From positions 496,001 to 560,000 of the forward strand of contig BOKS01000001.1 in NCBI GenBank assembly GCA_016861105.1: a stretch of 64,000 bases of DNA. Reading direction: 5' to 3'. Source of the stretch: Betaproteobacteria bacterium (GTDB lineage Bacteria; Pseudomonadota; Gammaproteobacteria; Burkholderiales; Casimicrobiaceae). The notes beneath the pieces are model-generated. The model saw nothing but the letters and a program-made list of their open reading frames with translations. It was not told the DNA's origin and did no database searches. A program made the translations under genes and the position numbers. Positions 49,237-57,733 of the stretch are shown here, piece by piece (positions within the stretch are counted from its first letter, which is position 1; each line of letters opens with the position of its first letter).

Positions 49237-51048
49237 GTGGAACTGCCTCCGACCCGCTATCGCATCGTCCCCCGCGACCCGCACGCGCACGTGTTCGAGG
49301 TCCGTTGCACCGTCGAGCGTCCGGACGCGCACGGCCAGCGCCTGCGGCTGCCGGCGTGGATTCCCGGAAGCTACCTGGTCCGCGAGTTCGCGCGCCAGTT
49401 CGTCGCCGTGCGGGCGGAGTGCGACGGGCGGCCGGTGCGCATCGCGAAGGAGTCGAAGGACACGTGGCGCTGCGAGCCGTGCAACGGCACGCTGACCGTG
49501 ACCGCCGACGTGCACGCGTTCGACCTGTCGGTGCGTGCGGCGTACCTCGACGCCTCGCGGGCCTTCTTCAACGGCGCGAGCGTGTTCCTGTGCCCGGAAG
49601 GTCGCGCGCACCTGCCGTGCGTCGTCGACATCGCGCCCTCGGAAGCGACGCGCGCGTGGCGCGTGGCGACCACGCTGCCGCGCCACGGCGCGCCGCCGTG
49701 GGGCTACGGCGCCTATCGCGCCGCCGACTACGACGAGCTGATCGATCACCCGGTCGAGATCGCCGACTTCGCGCACGTCGCCTTCGAGGCCGGCGGCGCC
49801 ACGCACGACGTGGTCGTGAGCGGGCGCCACGACGCGGACCTCGCGCGCCTGGCGGGCGACCTCGCGCGCATCTGCCAGTGGCACGTCGACCTGTTCGGCG
49901 GCGCGCCCGGCGGCCGCGCGCCCTTCGACCGCTATCTCTTCCTCGTCAACGCCGTCGGCGACGGCTACGGCGGCCTCGAGCACCGCACGAGCACGGCGCT
50001 GATCGCCGCGCGCGACGCGCTGCCGCGCCGCGGGCGCGCCGCGGTCGACGACGACTACCGCGGCTTCCTCGGGCTCGCCAGCCACGAGTACTTCCACGCC
50101 TGGAACGTGAAGCGCATCCGCCCGGCGTCGTTCCTGCCCTACGACCTCGCCCGCGAATGCTACACGCGCCAGCTCTGGGCCTTCGAGGGGTTCACCAGCT
50201 ACTACGACGACCTCGCGCTGCTGCGCAGCGGCGTCGTCGACCTGCCCGGATGGCTCGAGCTCGCCGGCCGCACGATCACGACGGTCCTGCGCACGCCCGG
50301 CCGGCGCGTGCAGAGCGTCGCGGAGTCGAGCTTCGACGCGTGGATCAAGTACTACCGGCAGGACGAGAACTCGCCGAACGCGGTCGTGAGCTACTACACC
50401 AAGGGCGCGGTCGTCGGCATGGCGCTGGATCTCACGCTCCGCACCGCCGGATCCAGCCTGGACGCGCTGATGCGCGCGCTGTGGCAACGCTACGGCGAAC
50501 CCGGCCGCGGCGTGCCGGAGGACGGCATCGCGGCGCTCGCGAGCGAGCTCGCCGGACGCGATCTGGCGCCGTTCTTCGCGCGCTGCGTCGACGGCGTCGA
50601 CGACCCGCCGCTCGCCGAGCTGCTGGCCGACGTCGGCATTGCGCTGCGCGTGCGCCCCTCCGCAGGCCCGCGCGACCGCGGCGGCACGCCGCCGCGTCCC
50701 GGCGGAAGCGAGCGGCCCCCCGCCACGCTGGGCGTCAAGCTGGCCGCGGGAAGCGAAGCCCGGCTCCAGTTCGTGTTCGCCGGCGGCCCCGCGCAGCGCG
50801 CTGGCCTCGCGCCGGGCGACGTGATCGTCGCCGCCGACCGCCTCAGGGTGAACGCGGAGTCGCTGGCCGCTGCGGTCGAGCGGTGCGCGCCGGGGGACGT
50901 CATCAGGCTGCACGCCTTCCGCCGCGACGAGCTGATGACCTTCGACGTGTCGCTCGGGCAGGCCGAGGAGGACACCTGCTGGCTCGAGGTCGACGCGCAG
51001 GCGCCGCCCGAGGCCGTCGCGCGCCGGATCGCGTGGCTGGGCGCGTAG
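49237..51048 (+). CDS. M61 family metallopeptidase with PDZ domain
   Basis: A 603-residue glycyl-aminopeptidase-type protease. The N-terminal beta domain has LPAWIPGSYLVREFARQF. The catalytic domain has GYGGLEHRTSTALIAARDAL, the zinc motif HEYFHAWNVKRIRP (HExxH type) and the downstream Glu in LWAFEGFTSYYDDLALL. A helical domain and a C-terminal PDZ (residues about 500 to 580, PAQRAGLAPGDVIVAADRLR) follow. No signal peptide is visible with the GTG start at 49237 (VELPPTRYRI), so it is probably cytoplasmic, as in several M61 relatives. Confidence 0.93.
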   Translation: MELPPTRYRIVPRDPHAHVFEVRCTVERPDAHGQRLRLPAWIPGSYLVREFARQFVAVRAECDGRPVRIAKESKDTWRCEPCNGTLTVTADVHAFDLSVRAAYLDASRAFFNGASVFLCPEGRAHLPCVVDIAPSEATRAWRVATTLPRHGAPPWGYGAYRAADYDELIDHPVEIADFAHVAFEAGGATHDVVVSGRHDADLARLAGDLARICQWHVDLFGGAPGGRAPFDRYLFLVNAVGDGYGGLEHRTSTALIAARDALPRRGRAAVDDDYRGFLGLASHEYFHAWNVKRIRPASFLPYDLARECYTRQLWAFEGFTSYYDDLALLRSGVVDLPGWLELAGRTITTVLRTPGRRVQSVAESSFDAWIKYYRQDENSPNAVVSYYTKGAVVGMALDLTLRTAGSSLDALMRALWQRYGEPGRGVPEDGIAALASELAGRDLAPFFARCVDGVDDPPLAELLADVGIALRVRPSAGPRDRGGTPPRPGGSERPPATLGVKLAAGSEARLQFVFAGGPAQRAGLAPGDVIVAADRLRVNAESLAAAVERCAPGDVIRLHAFRRDELMTFDVSLGQAEEDTCWLEVDAQAPPEAVARRIAWLGA

Positions 51049-51144
51049 GACGCGGAGGACCGGGCGACGCCCCCCCGAGAGCCGGTCAGCTTGCAGGCGC
51101 GCCGCGCGGCGTCCGGCAGGGCCTCGGGCGCGCGGACGGCGTCG

Positions 51145-51774
51145 TTACAGCGATACGCCCGGGTTCAGCGTGTAGCGGCCGGTGACGGTGGCCCGTGCGA
51201 GGACGTGTCCCTGCATCGCCTTGCGCACGTCGGCGCAGGTGAAGCGCGTCGGGACCTCGAGCGTGGTCACGTCGAGCGCATAGAGGGTGAACTCGTAGCG
51301 GTGCGGCAGCTCGTCGTTCCACGGCGGGCACGGGCCGTCGTAGCCGTAGTAGTCGCCGGCCATCGCCGGATCGCCGGCGAACCACGCGGTGTAGTCGTTG
51401 ACGCCGTGGCGGCCGCCGTCGGGCGCAGCGGGTCCGGGCTTGCCGCGCGCCTTCACGCCGTCGGAGTGCGCGCCCTCGGCGATCGACGTCGCCGCCGCCG
51501 GCAGGTCGATCAGCACCCAGTGGCAGAAGTCCACGCGCGGCAGGCTGCGCGGCACGACGTGGCCTTCCTGATTGACGCCGTCCGGCTTCGACGGAACGTC
51601 GGGATCGTTGCAGATCAATGCGAACGACTTCGTGCCCGCCGGCGCGCCGCTCCACTGGAATCCGGGGTTGCGGTTGCCCGACAGCGCGATGTGCGCCGCC
51701 GGGTCCGGGCGCCCGAACGCGTACTGCGCCGGGATCGGCGCCATGTCGGCGAAGGCGGTGGTCGCGAGCTTCAT
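51145..51774 (-). CDS. YbhB/YbcL family (PEBP, Raf-kinase-inhibitor-like) protein
   Basis: A 209-residue phosphatidylethanolamine-binding-protein-fold protein. Conserved features are NRNPGFQWSGAPAGTKSFAL, CNDPDVPSKPDGVNQEGHVV, FCHWVLIDLPAAATSIAEG, DYYGYDGPCPPWNDELPHRY and TLYALDVTTLEVP. Longer than E. coli YbhB (158) but within the range of bacterial members with a longer loop. No leader is seen. Third gene of the unit phaM-GST-ybhB, two bases after the GST stop. Confidence 0.92.
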   Translation of the reverse strand: MKLATTAFADMAPIPAQYAFGRPDPAAHIALSGNRNPGFQWSGAPAGTKSFALICNDPDVPSKPDGVNQEGHVVPRSLPRVDFCHWVLIDLPAAATSIAEGAHSDGVKARGKPGPAAPDGGRHGVNDYTAWFAGDPAMAGDYYGYDGPCPPWNDELPHRYEFTLYALDVTTLEVPTRFTCADVRKAMQGHVLARATVTGRYTLNPGVSL

Positions 51775-51776
51775 CG

Positions 51777-52433
51777 TCAGCCTTTCTTCTGCCAGTGGGG
51801 TGGAATCGTCGACGCGAGGTAGGGCAGCGCTTCGATGCGCGACTTCCATGCGCGGAGCTCGGGCGTCAGCATGCCGTCGGCGTCGAGCTCGGGCATGCGC
51901 GCCTCCTGCGCGCGGTAGAGGAACGCGACCAGCGGATAGAGCGCGAAGTCCGCGGCGGACAACGGGCCCGCGAGGTACGGGCCGCGCGTCGAGCGCGTGA
52001 ACGCGGCAAGCTCCGCGACGACCGCTTCGCGGCCCTTCGCGATCGCCCCGGCGTCGCGCTCCTCGGGCTTGCGGTAGAACAGCGGCGTGGTGATCTCGTC
52101 CAGCGCCTCGTCGAAGTAGTTGTCGACCTCGCAGACCAGGCGCCGCACCAGTGCGCGCGTACGCACGTCGCCCGGGAACAGCGGCGCGCCGCGCCCGGCG
52201 TACTGCTCGTCGAGGTACTCGACGATCGCGTTGGACTCGTAGAGGACGAACCCGTCGTCGTCGATGGTGGGCACGCGGTGGCGCGGATTGAGCGCCACGA
52301 ACTCGGGCTTGCGCGTGTCGCCGGCCGAGAAGGAGAGGATGCGCCGCTCGTAGGGCAGCGCCTTGTGCTCGAGCGCGAGCTGCACCTTCCACGCGTACGG
52401 CGATCCCGAGCCGTAGTAGAGGATCAGCGCCAT
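51777..52433 (-). CDS. Glutathione S-transferase family protein
   Basis: A 218-residue GST. The thioredoxin-like N-terminal domain begins MALILYYGSGSPYAWKVQLA and has NPRHRVPTIDDDGFVLYESN (cis-Pro and the Glu-Ser pair that binds glutathione). The helical C-terminal domain has YLAGPLSAADFALYPLVAFL. The role may be detoxification or stress response. The stop of the PhaM-like gene lies only two bases before its ATG, and the PEBP-fold gene follows two bases after its stop, so the three are co-transcribed. Confidence 0.93.
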   Translation of the reverse strand: MALILYYGSGSPYAWKVQLALEHKALPYERRILSFSAGDTRKPEFVALNPRHRVPTIDDDGFVLYESNAIVEYLDEQYAGRGAPLFPGDVRTRALVRRLVCEVDNYFDEALDEITTPLFYRKPEERDAGAIAKGREAVVAELAAFTRSTRGPYLAGPLSAADFALYPLVAFLYRAQEARMPELDADGMLTPELRAWKSRIEALPYLASTIPPHWQKKG

Positions 52434-52435
52434 CG

Positions 52436-52816
52436 TCACCCCTTGCGCTTGCGTGGCGCCGGCGCCTCGGCCCGCGCGGCGTCGCGCATCGGCTTGTGCG
52501 CGGCGGCGAGCGCTTCGAGCGACGCCTTCTGCAGCTCCAGCGTCTTGATGCTCATGCGCATCATGTCGAGGCTCATCGCGAGCCAGTTCTCGATGATGCG
52601 CAGCTCGGCGATCTTGCGCTCGACCTCCGCGGGGTCGAGCGCGGCGAACATCGCCGCCGGGTTGGGAAACGCGGCGCCCGGCGCCGAGGGTGCGCCCGGG
52701 ACGCCGAACCCCGGCACGGGAACGCCGAGCGGGTTCCACATCTTCGTCAGGAACGCGAGCGCGTCCTGCGGGGAGAACGGGAACGTCCCGCCCGGCCCCG
52801 CGTCCTGCCCCGACAT
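52436..52816 (-). CDS. phaM: PhaM-like polyhydroxyalkanoate granule regulatory protein
   Basis: A 126-residue protein. An N-terminal Pro/Gly-rich stretch (NPLGVPVPGFGVPGAPSAPG) precedes the helical core typical of the PhaM family (LDPAEVERKIAELRIIENWL, AMSLDMMRMSIKTLELQKAS). It ends in a basic PAPRKRKG tail. In Cupriavidus necator PhaM links PHA granules to the nucleoid and activates PHA synthase; the basic tail fits DNA binding. The tail is shorter than in C. necator PhaM, and PHA synthase genes are not in this window. First gene of a three-gene unit. Confidence 0.8.
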   Translation of the reverse strand: MSGQDAGPGGTFPFSPQDALAFLTKMWNPLGVPVPGFGVPGAPSAPGAAFPNPAAMFAALDPAEVERKIAELRIIENWLAMSLDMMRMSIKTLELQKASLEALAAAHKPMRDAARAEAPAPRKRKG

Positions 52817-52852
52817 CGTCACACGCCCTCCGAGGTCCGCCGTCGAATCGGC

Positions 52853-52858
52853 TAATAT
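52853..52858 (+). promoter_or_regulatory. Candidate -10 box (TAATAT) 7 bases from the start codon
   Basis: TAATAT ends only 6 bases before the ATG of the GlcD-type gene. If used as a -10 element, transcription would begin at or next to the A of ATG, giving a leaderless mRNA. No Shine-Dalgarno sequence lies in front of the ATG. No clear -35 hexamer is seen. Confidence 0.4.
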
Positions 52859-52864
52859 TCCCCT

Positions 52865-54289
52865 ATGGCGGACCCCGGCGCAACCTTGCTCGCGCGCGTC
52901 GCCGCCGCCGTCGGCCCGTCGCACGTGCTGACCGCGCCGGACGACCTCGCACCCTACCTCACCGACTGGCGCGGGCGCTATCGCGGCGCCGCGTGCGCGC
53001 TGGTGCGTCCGGGATCGACCGCGGAGGTCGCCGCCGTCGTCGCAGCGTGCAGCGACCTGCGTGTGCCCGTCGTGCCGCAGGGCGGCAACACGAGCATGTG
53101 CGGCGCCGCCACGCCGGACGCGTCCGGCACCACGCTGCTGCTGTCGCTCGCCCGCATGCAGCGCGTGCGCGCGCTCGACGCCGCCAACGCGACGATGACC
53201 ATCGAGGCCGGCGCGACGCTCGCCGCGACGCAGGCGGCGGCGCACGCCGCCGGGCTGCGCTTCCCGCTGTCGCTCGCCTCGGAAGGGAGCTGCACCGTCG
53301 GGGGCGTGCTGTCGACCAACGCCGGGGGAACCGCGGTGCTGCGCTACGGCAACGCGCGGGAGCTGGCGCTGGGGCTCGAGGTCGTGCTGCCCGACGGCCG
53401 CGTGTGGGACGGCCTGCGCGGCCTGCGCAAGGACAACACGGGCTACGACCTCAAGCAGCTGTTCATCGGCGCGGAGGGCACGCTCGGCGTGGTCACCGCG
53501 GCGGTGCTGAAGCTCTTCCCGGCGCCGCGCTCGCAGGCCACGGCGTTCGCCGCGGTCGCCGACGCCGACGCGGCCGTGCGGCTGCTGGGGATGCTGCGCG
53601 CACGGCTCGCCGACCGGCTGACCGGCTTCGAGCTGATCGGCGCGCTGCCGCTGGCGCTGTGCCGCAAGCACCATCCGGCCCTGCCCGATCCGCTGCCGGG
53701 CCACCCGTGGTACGTGCTCGTGCAGGCCGACGACGCCGCCCCGGACGCCCCGACGGCCGCGGAGGTCGAGGCCGCCCTGGGGTCGGCCGCCGAGGCGGGC
53801 GTCGTGCTCGACGCGACGATCGCGCAGTCGCAGGCGCAGGCCGCGGCGCTGTGGGCGCTGCGCGAGAACATCTCCGAAGGCCAGCGCCGCGAGGGCCCGA
53901 ACGTCAAGCACGACATCTCGCTGCCGGTGTCCTCGATCCCGCGCTTCCTCGCCGAGGCGGCGGAGGCGCTGTCGCGCACGTTCCCCGGCGTGCGCTTCGT
54001 CACGTTCGGGCACCTGGGCGACGGCAACCTGCACTACAACCTCTCGGCGCCGGAAGGCGGGGACGCGCAGGACTTCATGGCGCGCGCACCCGCGGCGAAC
54101 CGCATCGTGCACGACCTCGTCGCGGCCTACGGCGGGAGCATCAGCGCCGAGCACGGCATCGGGCAGCTGAAGCGCGACGAGCTCGCCCGCTACAAGGCGC
54201 CGGTCGAGCTCGAGATGATGCGGCGGATCAAGGCGGCGCTCGACCCGGCCGGAATGATGAACCCCGGGAAGATCCTCCCCGACGGATAG
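52865..54289 (+). CDS. FAD-linked D-2-hydroxyacid dehydrogenase (GlcD/D-lactate dehydrogenase family)
   Basis: A 474-residue flavoprotein of the vanillyl-alcohol-oxidase superfamily, probably oxidising D-lactate, glycolate or D-2-hydroxyglutarate. The PCMH domain has VPQGGNTSMCGAATPDASG, SEGSCTVGGVLSTNAGGTAV and LFIGAEGTLGVVTAAVLK. The C-terminal domain has VTFGHLGDGNLHYNLSAPEG (metal and substrate region, with the conserved HLGDGN) and SAEHGIGQLKRDEL. The ATG has no ribosome-binding site (see the -10 box at 52853). The next gene starts 5 bases after the stop. Confidence 0.93.
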   Translation: MADPGATLLARVAAAVGPSHVLTAPDDLAPYLTDWRGRYRGAACALVRPGSTAEVAAVVAACSDLRVPVVPQGGNTSMCGAATPDASGTTLLLSLARMQRVRALDAANATMTIEAGATLAATQAAAHAAGLRFPLSLASEGSCTVGGVLSTNAGGTAVLRYGNARELALGLEVVLPDGRVWDGLRGLRKDNTGYDLKQLFIGAEGTLGVVTAAVLKLFPAPRSQATAFAAVADADAAVRLLGMLRARLADRLTGFELIGALPLALCRKHHPALPDPLPGHPWYVLVQADDAAPDAPTAAEVEAALGSAAEAGVVLDATIAQSQAQAAALWALRENISEGQRREGPNVKHDISLPVSSIPRFLAEAAEALSRTFPGVRFVTFGHLGDGNLHYNLSAPEGGDAQDFMARAPAANRIVHDLVAAYGGSISAEHGIGQLKRDELARYKAPVELEMMRRIKAALDPAGMMNPGKILPDG

Positions 54290-54294
54290 GCGCG

Positions 54295-54549
54295 ATGGGC
54301 AAGATCATCTTCTGGATCGTCGTCTTCTTCCTCGTGCTGCTCGCGCTGCGGCTGGTGAACGTCGCGAACTCGCGCTCGCGCAAGGACGCGTCGGGCCGCG
54401 CGGACGAGGACGCGCGCCGCCGGCGCGAGCTGCCGGCGGAGCCGACCGTGCGGTGCGTCGACTGCGGCACGTACCTGCCGAAATCCGAGGCGAAGCCCAC
54501 CGCCGCCGGCTATCACTGCGGCGACCCCGGCTGTCCCCGCCGCCGTTGA
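54295..54549 (+). CDS. PP0621 family small protein
   Basis: An 84-residue protein: one membrane span at the N-terminus (KIIFWIVVFFLVLLALRLVN), a basic, charged linker, and a C-terminal four-Cys zinc-ribbon-like unit (VRCVDCGTYLPKSEA, YHCGDPGCPRRR). This is the PP0621 family, widespread in betaproteobacteria and often next to pilSR-type genes; its role is unknown. It is 5 bases after the GlcD-type gene, and the histidine-kinase gene follows 33 bases later. Confidence 0.9.
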   Translation: MGKIIFWIVVFFLVLLALRLVNVANSRSRKDASGRADEDARRRRELPAEPTVRCVDCGTYLPKSEAKPTAAGYHCGDPGCPRRR

Positions 54550-54582
54550 CGAATCAGCGGCGACAGGCCATAACACGGACCC

Positions 54583-56226
54583 GTGCAGCCCGCGCCCGCC
54601 ACGCCGCCGTTCGAGCCGCCGCCGCTGCCCGCGGCGGTCGCCGATTCGAACCGGCGGATCCTGTGGATCGTCGCGCTCTACCGCGCCGTCTGCGGGGCGG
54701 TGCTCCTCGGCATCGCGCTGCTCGCGGACCTGCAGGCGCTCGCGGTGGCGGCGCCCAATGCGTTCGTCACCGCCTCCGGGCTCTACTTCCTGTTCGCGCT
54801 GGGCGCGTTCTGGTGGCTGCAGCAGCAGGCGCGCCTGCCGGTCACGCTTCCGGTCCTGTCGCTGACGCTGCTGTCGGCCGACATCCTGATGCTGGCGATG
54901 ATCGTCGTCGCCGGCGGCACGTCGGTCGCCCCGCTGCCCATCCTGCTGTTCCCGCAGCTCGCCGCGAGCGGCTGGCTGCTGCGCACCCAGACCGCCTTCT
55001 TCCACGCCGCGCTGGCGACCGTCGTGCTGCTCGGCCTCGACCTCGCCCGCGCGTGGGAGGGCCGCATCGGCTACACGCAGCTGCTGCAGACGGCGCTGGT
55101 GTGCATGGGCTACTTCGCGATGGTCGGCGTCGCCGTCGCGCTGGGACGCTACACCAAGGCCTCCGAGGACCTCGCAGCGCAGCGCGGCATCGACGTCGCC
55201 AACCTCGAGCAGGTCAACCGGCTGATCATCCAGGACATGCAGGACGGCGTGCTGGTCGTCGACCTCAACGGCGTCGTCCGCGGCCACAACGCGCAGGTCA
55301 CGCGCCTGCTCGGCGGCTTCGGGCGCATGCGCGGCGGCATGCGCCTCTCCGAGTTCAGCTCGGTGCTGCACGACTACTGGCGGCGCTGGCAGGAGGACTT
55401 CACCGAGGCGCTGCCGCCGTTCAAGGTCGAGGCCACGCAGCGGCTGCTGCGCGTGCGCCTGGTGCGCATCGGCTCGGGGCTGAACGGCGGGACACTGATC
55501 TACCTCGAGGACCTCGGCCGCGCGCAGTCGGAGGCGCAGCAGATGAAGCTCGCCGCGATGGGGCGGCTGACCGCGTCGATCGCCCACGAGGTGCGCAACC
55601 CGCTGTCGGCGATCAACCAGGCCGCGCAGCTCCTCGAGGAGGACGGCGCGGTGGCGCCCGAGGGGCAGCGCCTGCTCACGATGATCCGCAACAACGCGCG
55701 GCGCATCGATCGCATCGTCGGCGAGGTGCTCCAGCTCAACCGCCGCGACCGCCAGCAGCCGGAGCGCGTGCCGCTGGCGGACTTCGTGCACGGCCTCGTC
55801 GAGGAGATCGCGCACGCGGAGAACATGCCGGCGCGCGCCGTCGCCCTCAGCCTGCCGCGCGACCTCGTCGTCTCGTTCGACCGGGGACACCTGAACCAGA
55901 TCCTGTGGAACCTGGTGCGCAACGCCTGGCAGCACTGCCAGAAGAAGGAAGGCAGCGTGCGCATCGCCGCGCGGGCGGGCTACATGGGCGACGCGGTGAT
56001 CTTCGAGCTCGCCGACGACGGCCCGGGGATCCCCGTCGAGCTCCGCGGCCAGATCTTCGAGCCCTTCTTCACGACGCGCCCGGGCGGCACCGGGCTCGGC
56101 CTCTACATCGCCCGCGAGCTCGCCGACGCCAACGGCGCGACGCTGGAACTCATCCCCCGCTCGCCCGGCGCCCACTTCCGCATCACGCTCAAGCGCGCGG
56201 CCGAGTCCGCCGACACCGCCCCCTGA
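54583..56226 (+). CDS. pilS: PilS-type sensor histidine kinase
   Basis: A 547-residue membrane kinase. About six hydrophobic helices lie between residues 20 and 190 (ILWIVALYRAVCGAVLLGIA and later spans). A PAS-like region follows (about 205 to 310, MQDGVLVVDLNGVVRGHNAQ). The phospho-acceptor His is in SIAHEVRNPLSAINQAAQLL. The ATPase domain has NLVRNAWQH (N box), ADDGPGIP (G1) and GGTGLGLYIARELA (G2). The GTG start at 54583 is used. It is followed 14 bases later by the response regulator. In relatives this pair controls pilin transcription with sigma-54; no pil structural genes are in the window. Confidence 0.9.
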   Translation: MQPAPATPPFEPPPLPAAVADSNRRILWIVALYRAVCGAVLLGIALLADLQALAVAAPNAFVTASGLYFLFALGAFWWLQQQARLPVTLPVLSLTLLSADILMLAMIVVAGGTSVAPLPILLFPQLAASGWLLRTQTAFFHAALATVVLLGLDLARAWEGRIGYTQLLQTALVCMGYFAMVGVAVALGRYTKASEDLAAQRGIDVANLEQVNRLIIQDMQDGVLVVDLNGVVRGHNAQVTRLLGGFGRMRGGMRLSEFSSVLHDYWRRWQEDFTEALPPFKVEATQRLLRVRLVRIGSGLNGGTLIYLEDLGRAQSEAQQMKLAAMGRLTASIAHEVRNPLSAINQAAQLLEEDGAVAPEGQRLLTMIRNNARRIDRIVGEVLQLNRRDRQQPERVPLADFVHGLVEEIAHAENMPARAVALSLPRDLVVSFDRGHLNQILWNLVRNAWQHCQKKEGSVRIAARAGYMGDAVIFELADDGPGIPVELRGQIFEPFFTTRPGGTGLGLYIARELADANGATLELIPRSPGAHFRITLKRAAESADTAP

Positions 56227-56240
56227 AACGAAGAACGCCC

Positions 56241-57578
56241 ATGACCAGAAAATCCCGTGGCCAGCCGAAAGTCCTCGTCATCGACGACGAGCCGGATCTC
56301 CTCGAGCTCCTCGAGCTCACGCTCTCGCGCATGGGCCTCGACACGACGCGCGCGGAATCGGTCGGCGAGGCGATCCGCCTGCTCGACCGCGAGGGCTTCG
56401 ACCTGTGCCTCACCGACATGCGCCTGCCGGACGGCGAGGGCCTGCGCGTGGTCGAGCACATCAACCAGAAGGGCCTCGACGTGCCGGTCGCGGTGATCAC
56501 CGCCTACGGCAGCGCGGAGAACGCGGTGGCGGCGCTCAAGGCCGGCGCGTTCGACTACCTCGCCAAGCCGGTCGCGCTCGAGCAGTTGCGCGCGCTGGTC
56601 AAGCAGGCGCTGAAGGTGCCCGACAAGGTGCAGCCCGCCGCCTCGTACCAGCTCCTCGGCAACTCGCCGGCGATGGAGCAGGTGCGCAGCATGATCGAGC
56701 GGCTCGCGAAGAGCCAGGCGCCGGTCTACATCAACGGCGAGTCGGGCTCCGGCAAGGAGCTCGCCGCGCGCATGATCCACCGCGGCGGGCCGCGCGCCGA
56801 ACTGCCGTTCGTGGCCGTGAACTGCGGCGCGATCCCCGAGAACCTGATGGAGAGCGAGTTCTTCGGGTACCGCAAGGGCGCGTTCACCGGCGCCGAGGCC
56901 GACCGCGACGGCTTCTTCCAGGCCGCCAACGGCGGCACGCTGTTCCTCGACGAGGTCGCGGACCTGCCGCTCGCGATGCAGGTCAAGCTGCTGCGCGCGA
57001 TCCAGGAGAAGAAGGTGCGCAAGGTCGGCAGCACGCAGGAGGAGCCGGTCGACGTGCGCCTGATCAGCGCCACGCACAAGAACCTCCCGGCGCTGGTGGA
57101 AGCCGGCGAGTTCCGCCAGGACCTCTTCTACCGGCTGCACGTCATCGAGCTGTCGATGCCGCCGCTGCGCGAGATGCGCGAGGACATCCCGGTCGTCGCG
57201 CAGGCGATCCTCGCCAAGCTCGCGCGCGGCACGCCGGCGCGGCTGATGCCCGACGCCGTGGCCGCGCTCGAGAAGTACCCGTTCCCCGGCAACGTGCGCG
57301 AGCTCGAGAACATCCTCGAGCGCGGGCTCTCGCTCGCCGCCGACCCGCAGCAGATCGGTGCCGAGGACCTGCACCTCACGCCGGTGGCCGACGAGACCGA
57401 CTCGCCGGTGCCGCCGGGCGAGAAGTGGCCGCTGCAGGACTACCTCGACCGCGTCGAGCGCGCCGCGATCAACGAGGCGCTGGAGAAGACGCGCTACAAC
57501 CGCACGGCCGCCGCCAAGCTGCTCGGCATCACGTTCAGAGCGATGCGCTACCGCATGGAGCGGCTGGGGATCAAGTAG
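56241..57578 (+). CDS. pilR: PilR-type sigma-54-dependent response regulator
   Basis: A 445-residue NtrC-family regulator and partner of the adjacent kinase. The receiver domain (1 to about 120) has [20 protein letters not shown], the phospho-Asp in [13 protein letters not shown] and the conserved Lys in [10 protein letters not shown]. The AAA+ domain has Walker A GESGSGKE, the sigma-54 contact loop [13 protein letters not shown], Walker [15 protein letters not shown] and [23 protein letters not shown]-type HTH ([20 protein letters not shown]) ends the protein. All key residues are present, so it should be an active activator. Confidence 0.94.
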   Translation: MTRKSRGQPKVLVIDDEPDLLELLELTLSRMGLDTTRAESVGEAIRLLDREGFDLCLTDMRLPDGEGLRVVEHINQKGLDVPVAVITAYGSAENAVAALKAGAFDYLAKPVALEQLRALVKQALKVPDKVQPAASYQLLGNSPAMEQVRSMIERLAKSQAPVYINGESGSGKELAARMIHRGGPRAELPFVAVNCGAIPENLMESEFFGYRKGAFTGAEADRDGFFQAANGGTLFLDEVADLPLAMQVKLLRAIQEKKVRKVGSTQEEPVDVRLISATHKNLPALVEAGEFRQDLFYRLHVIELSMPPLREMREDIPVVAQAILAKLARGTPARLMPDAVAALEKYPFPGNVRELENILERGLSLAADPQQIGAEDLHLTPVADETDSPVPPGEKWPLQDYLDRVERAAINEALEKTRYNRTAAAKLLGITFRAMRYRMERLGIK

Positions 57579-57598
57579 CCGATGCAGGCTCCATCGGC
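57578..57598 (+). terminator. Hairpin at the end of pilR
   Basis: GCCGATG and CATCGGC form a perfect 7-bp stem with a 7-base loop that begins at the last base of the pilR stop codon. No T-run follows. It sits in the 155-base space between pilR and a convergent gene and may end transcription from pilSR. Confidence 0.4.
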
Positions 57599-57733
57599 GC
57601 GTGGTCGGCGTCGCACGCGCGACGCCGCTGCGACGGGGCGCCGCGCACTCGTCCCGGCCGTCCGCGCGGAGTCGGAGCTCGGCGAAGCGCGCGCGATGGC
57701 GCCCGGCCGGTCGCGCCCGGCCGGCTGCAGGTG

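Noticed and set aside
49111-50913. Minus-strand extension of the patatin phospholipase frame
   Set aside because: It is the antisense of the M61 peptidase gene; family length and the normal start at 49110 show the extension is not coding.
51100-51111. Palindrome CGCCGCGCGGCG as terminator
   Set aside because: Short self-complementary GC strings are expected often at this base composition and no T-tract follows.
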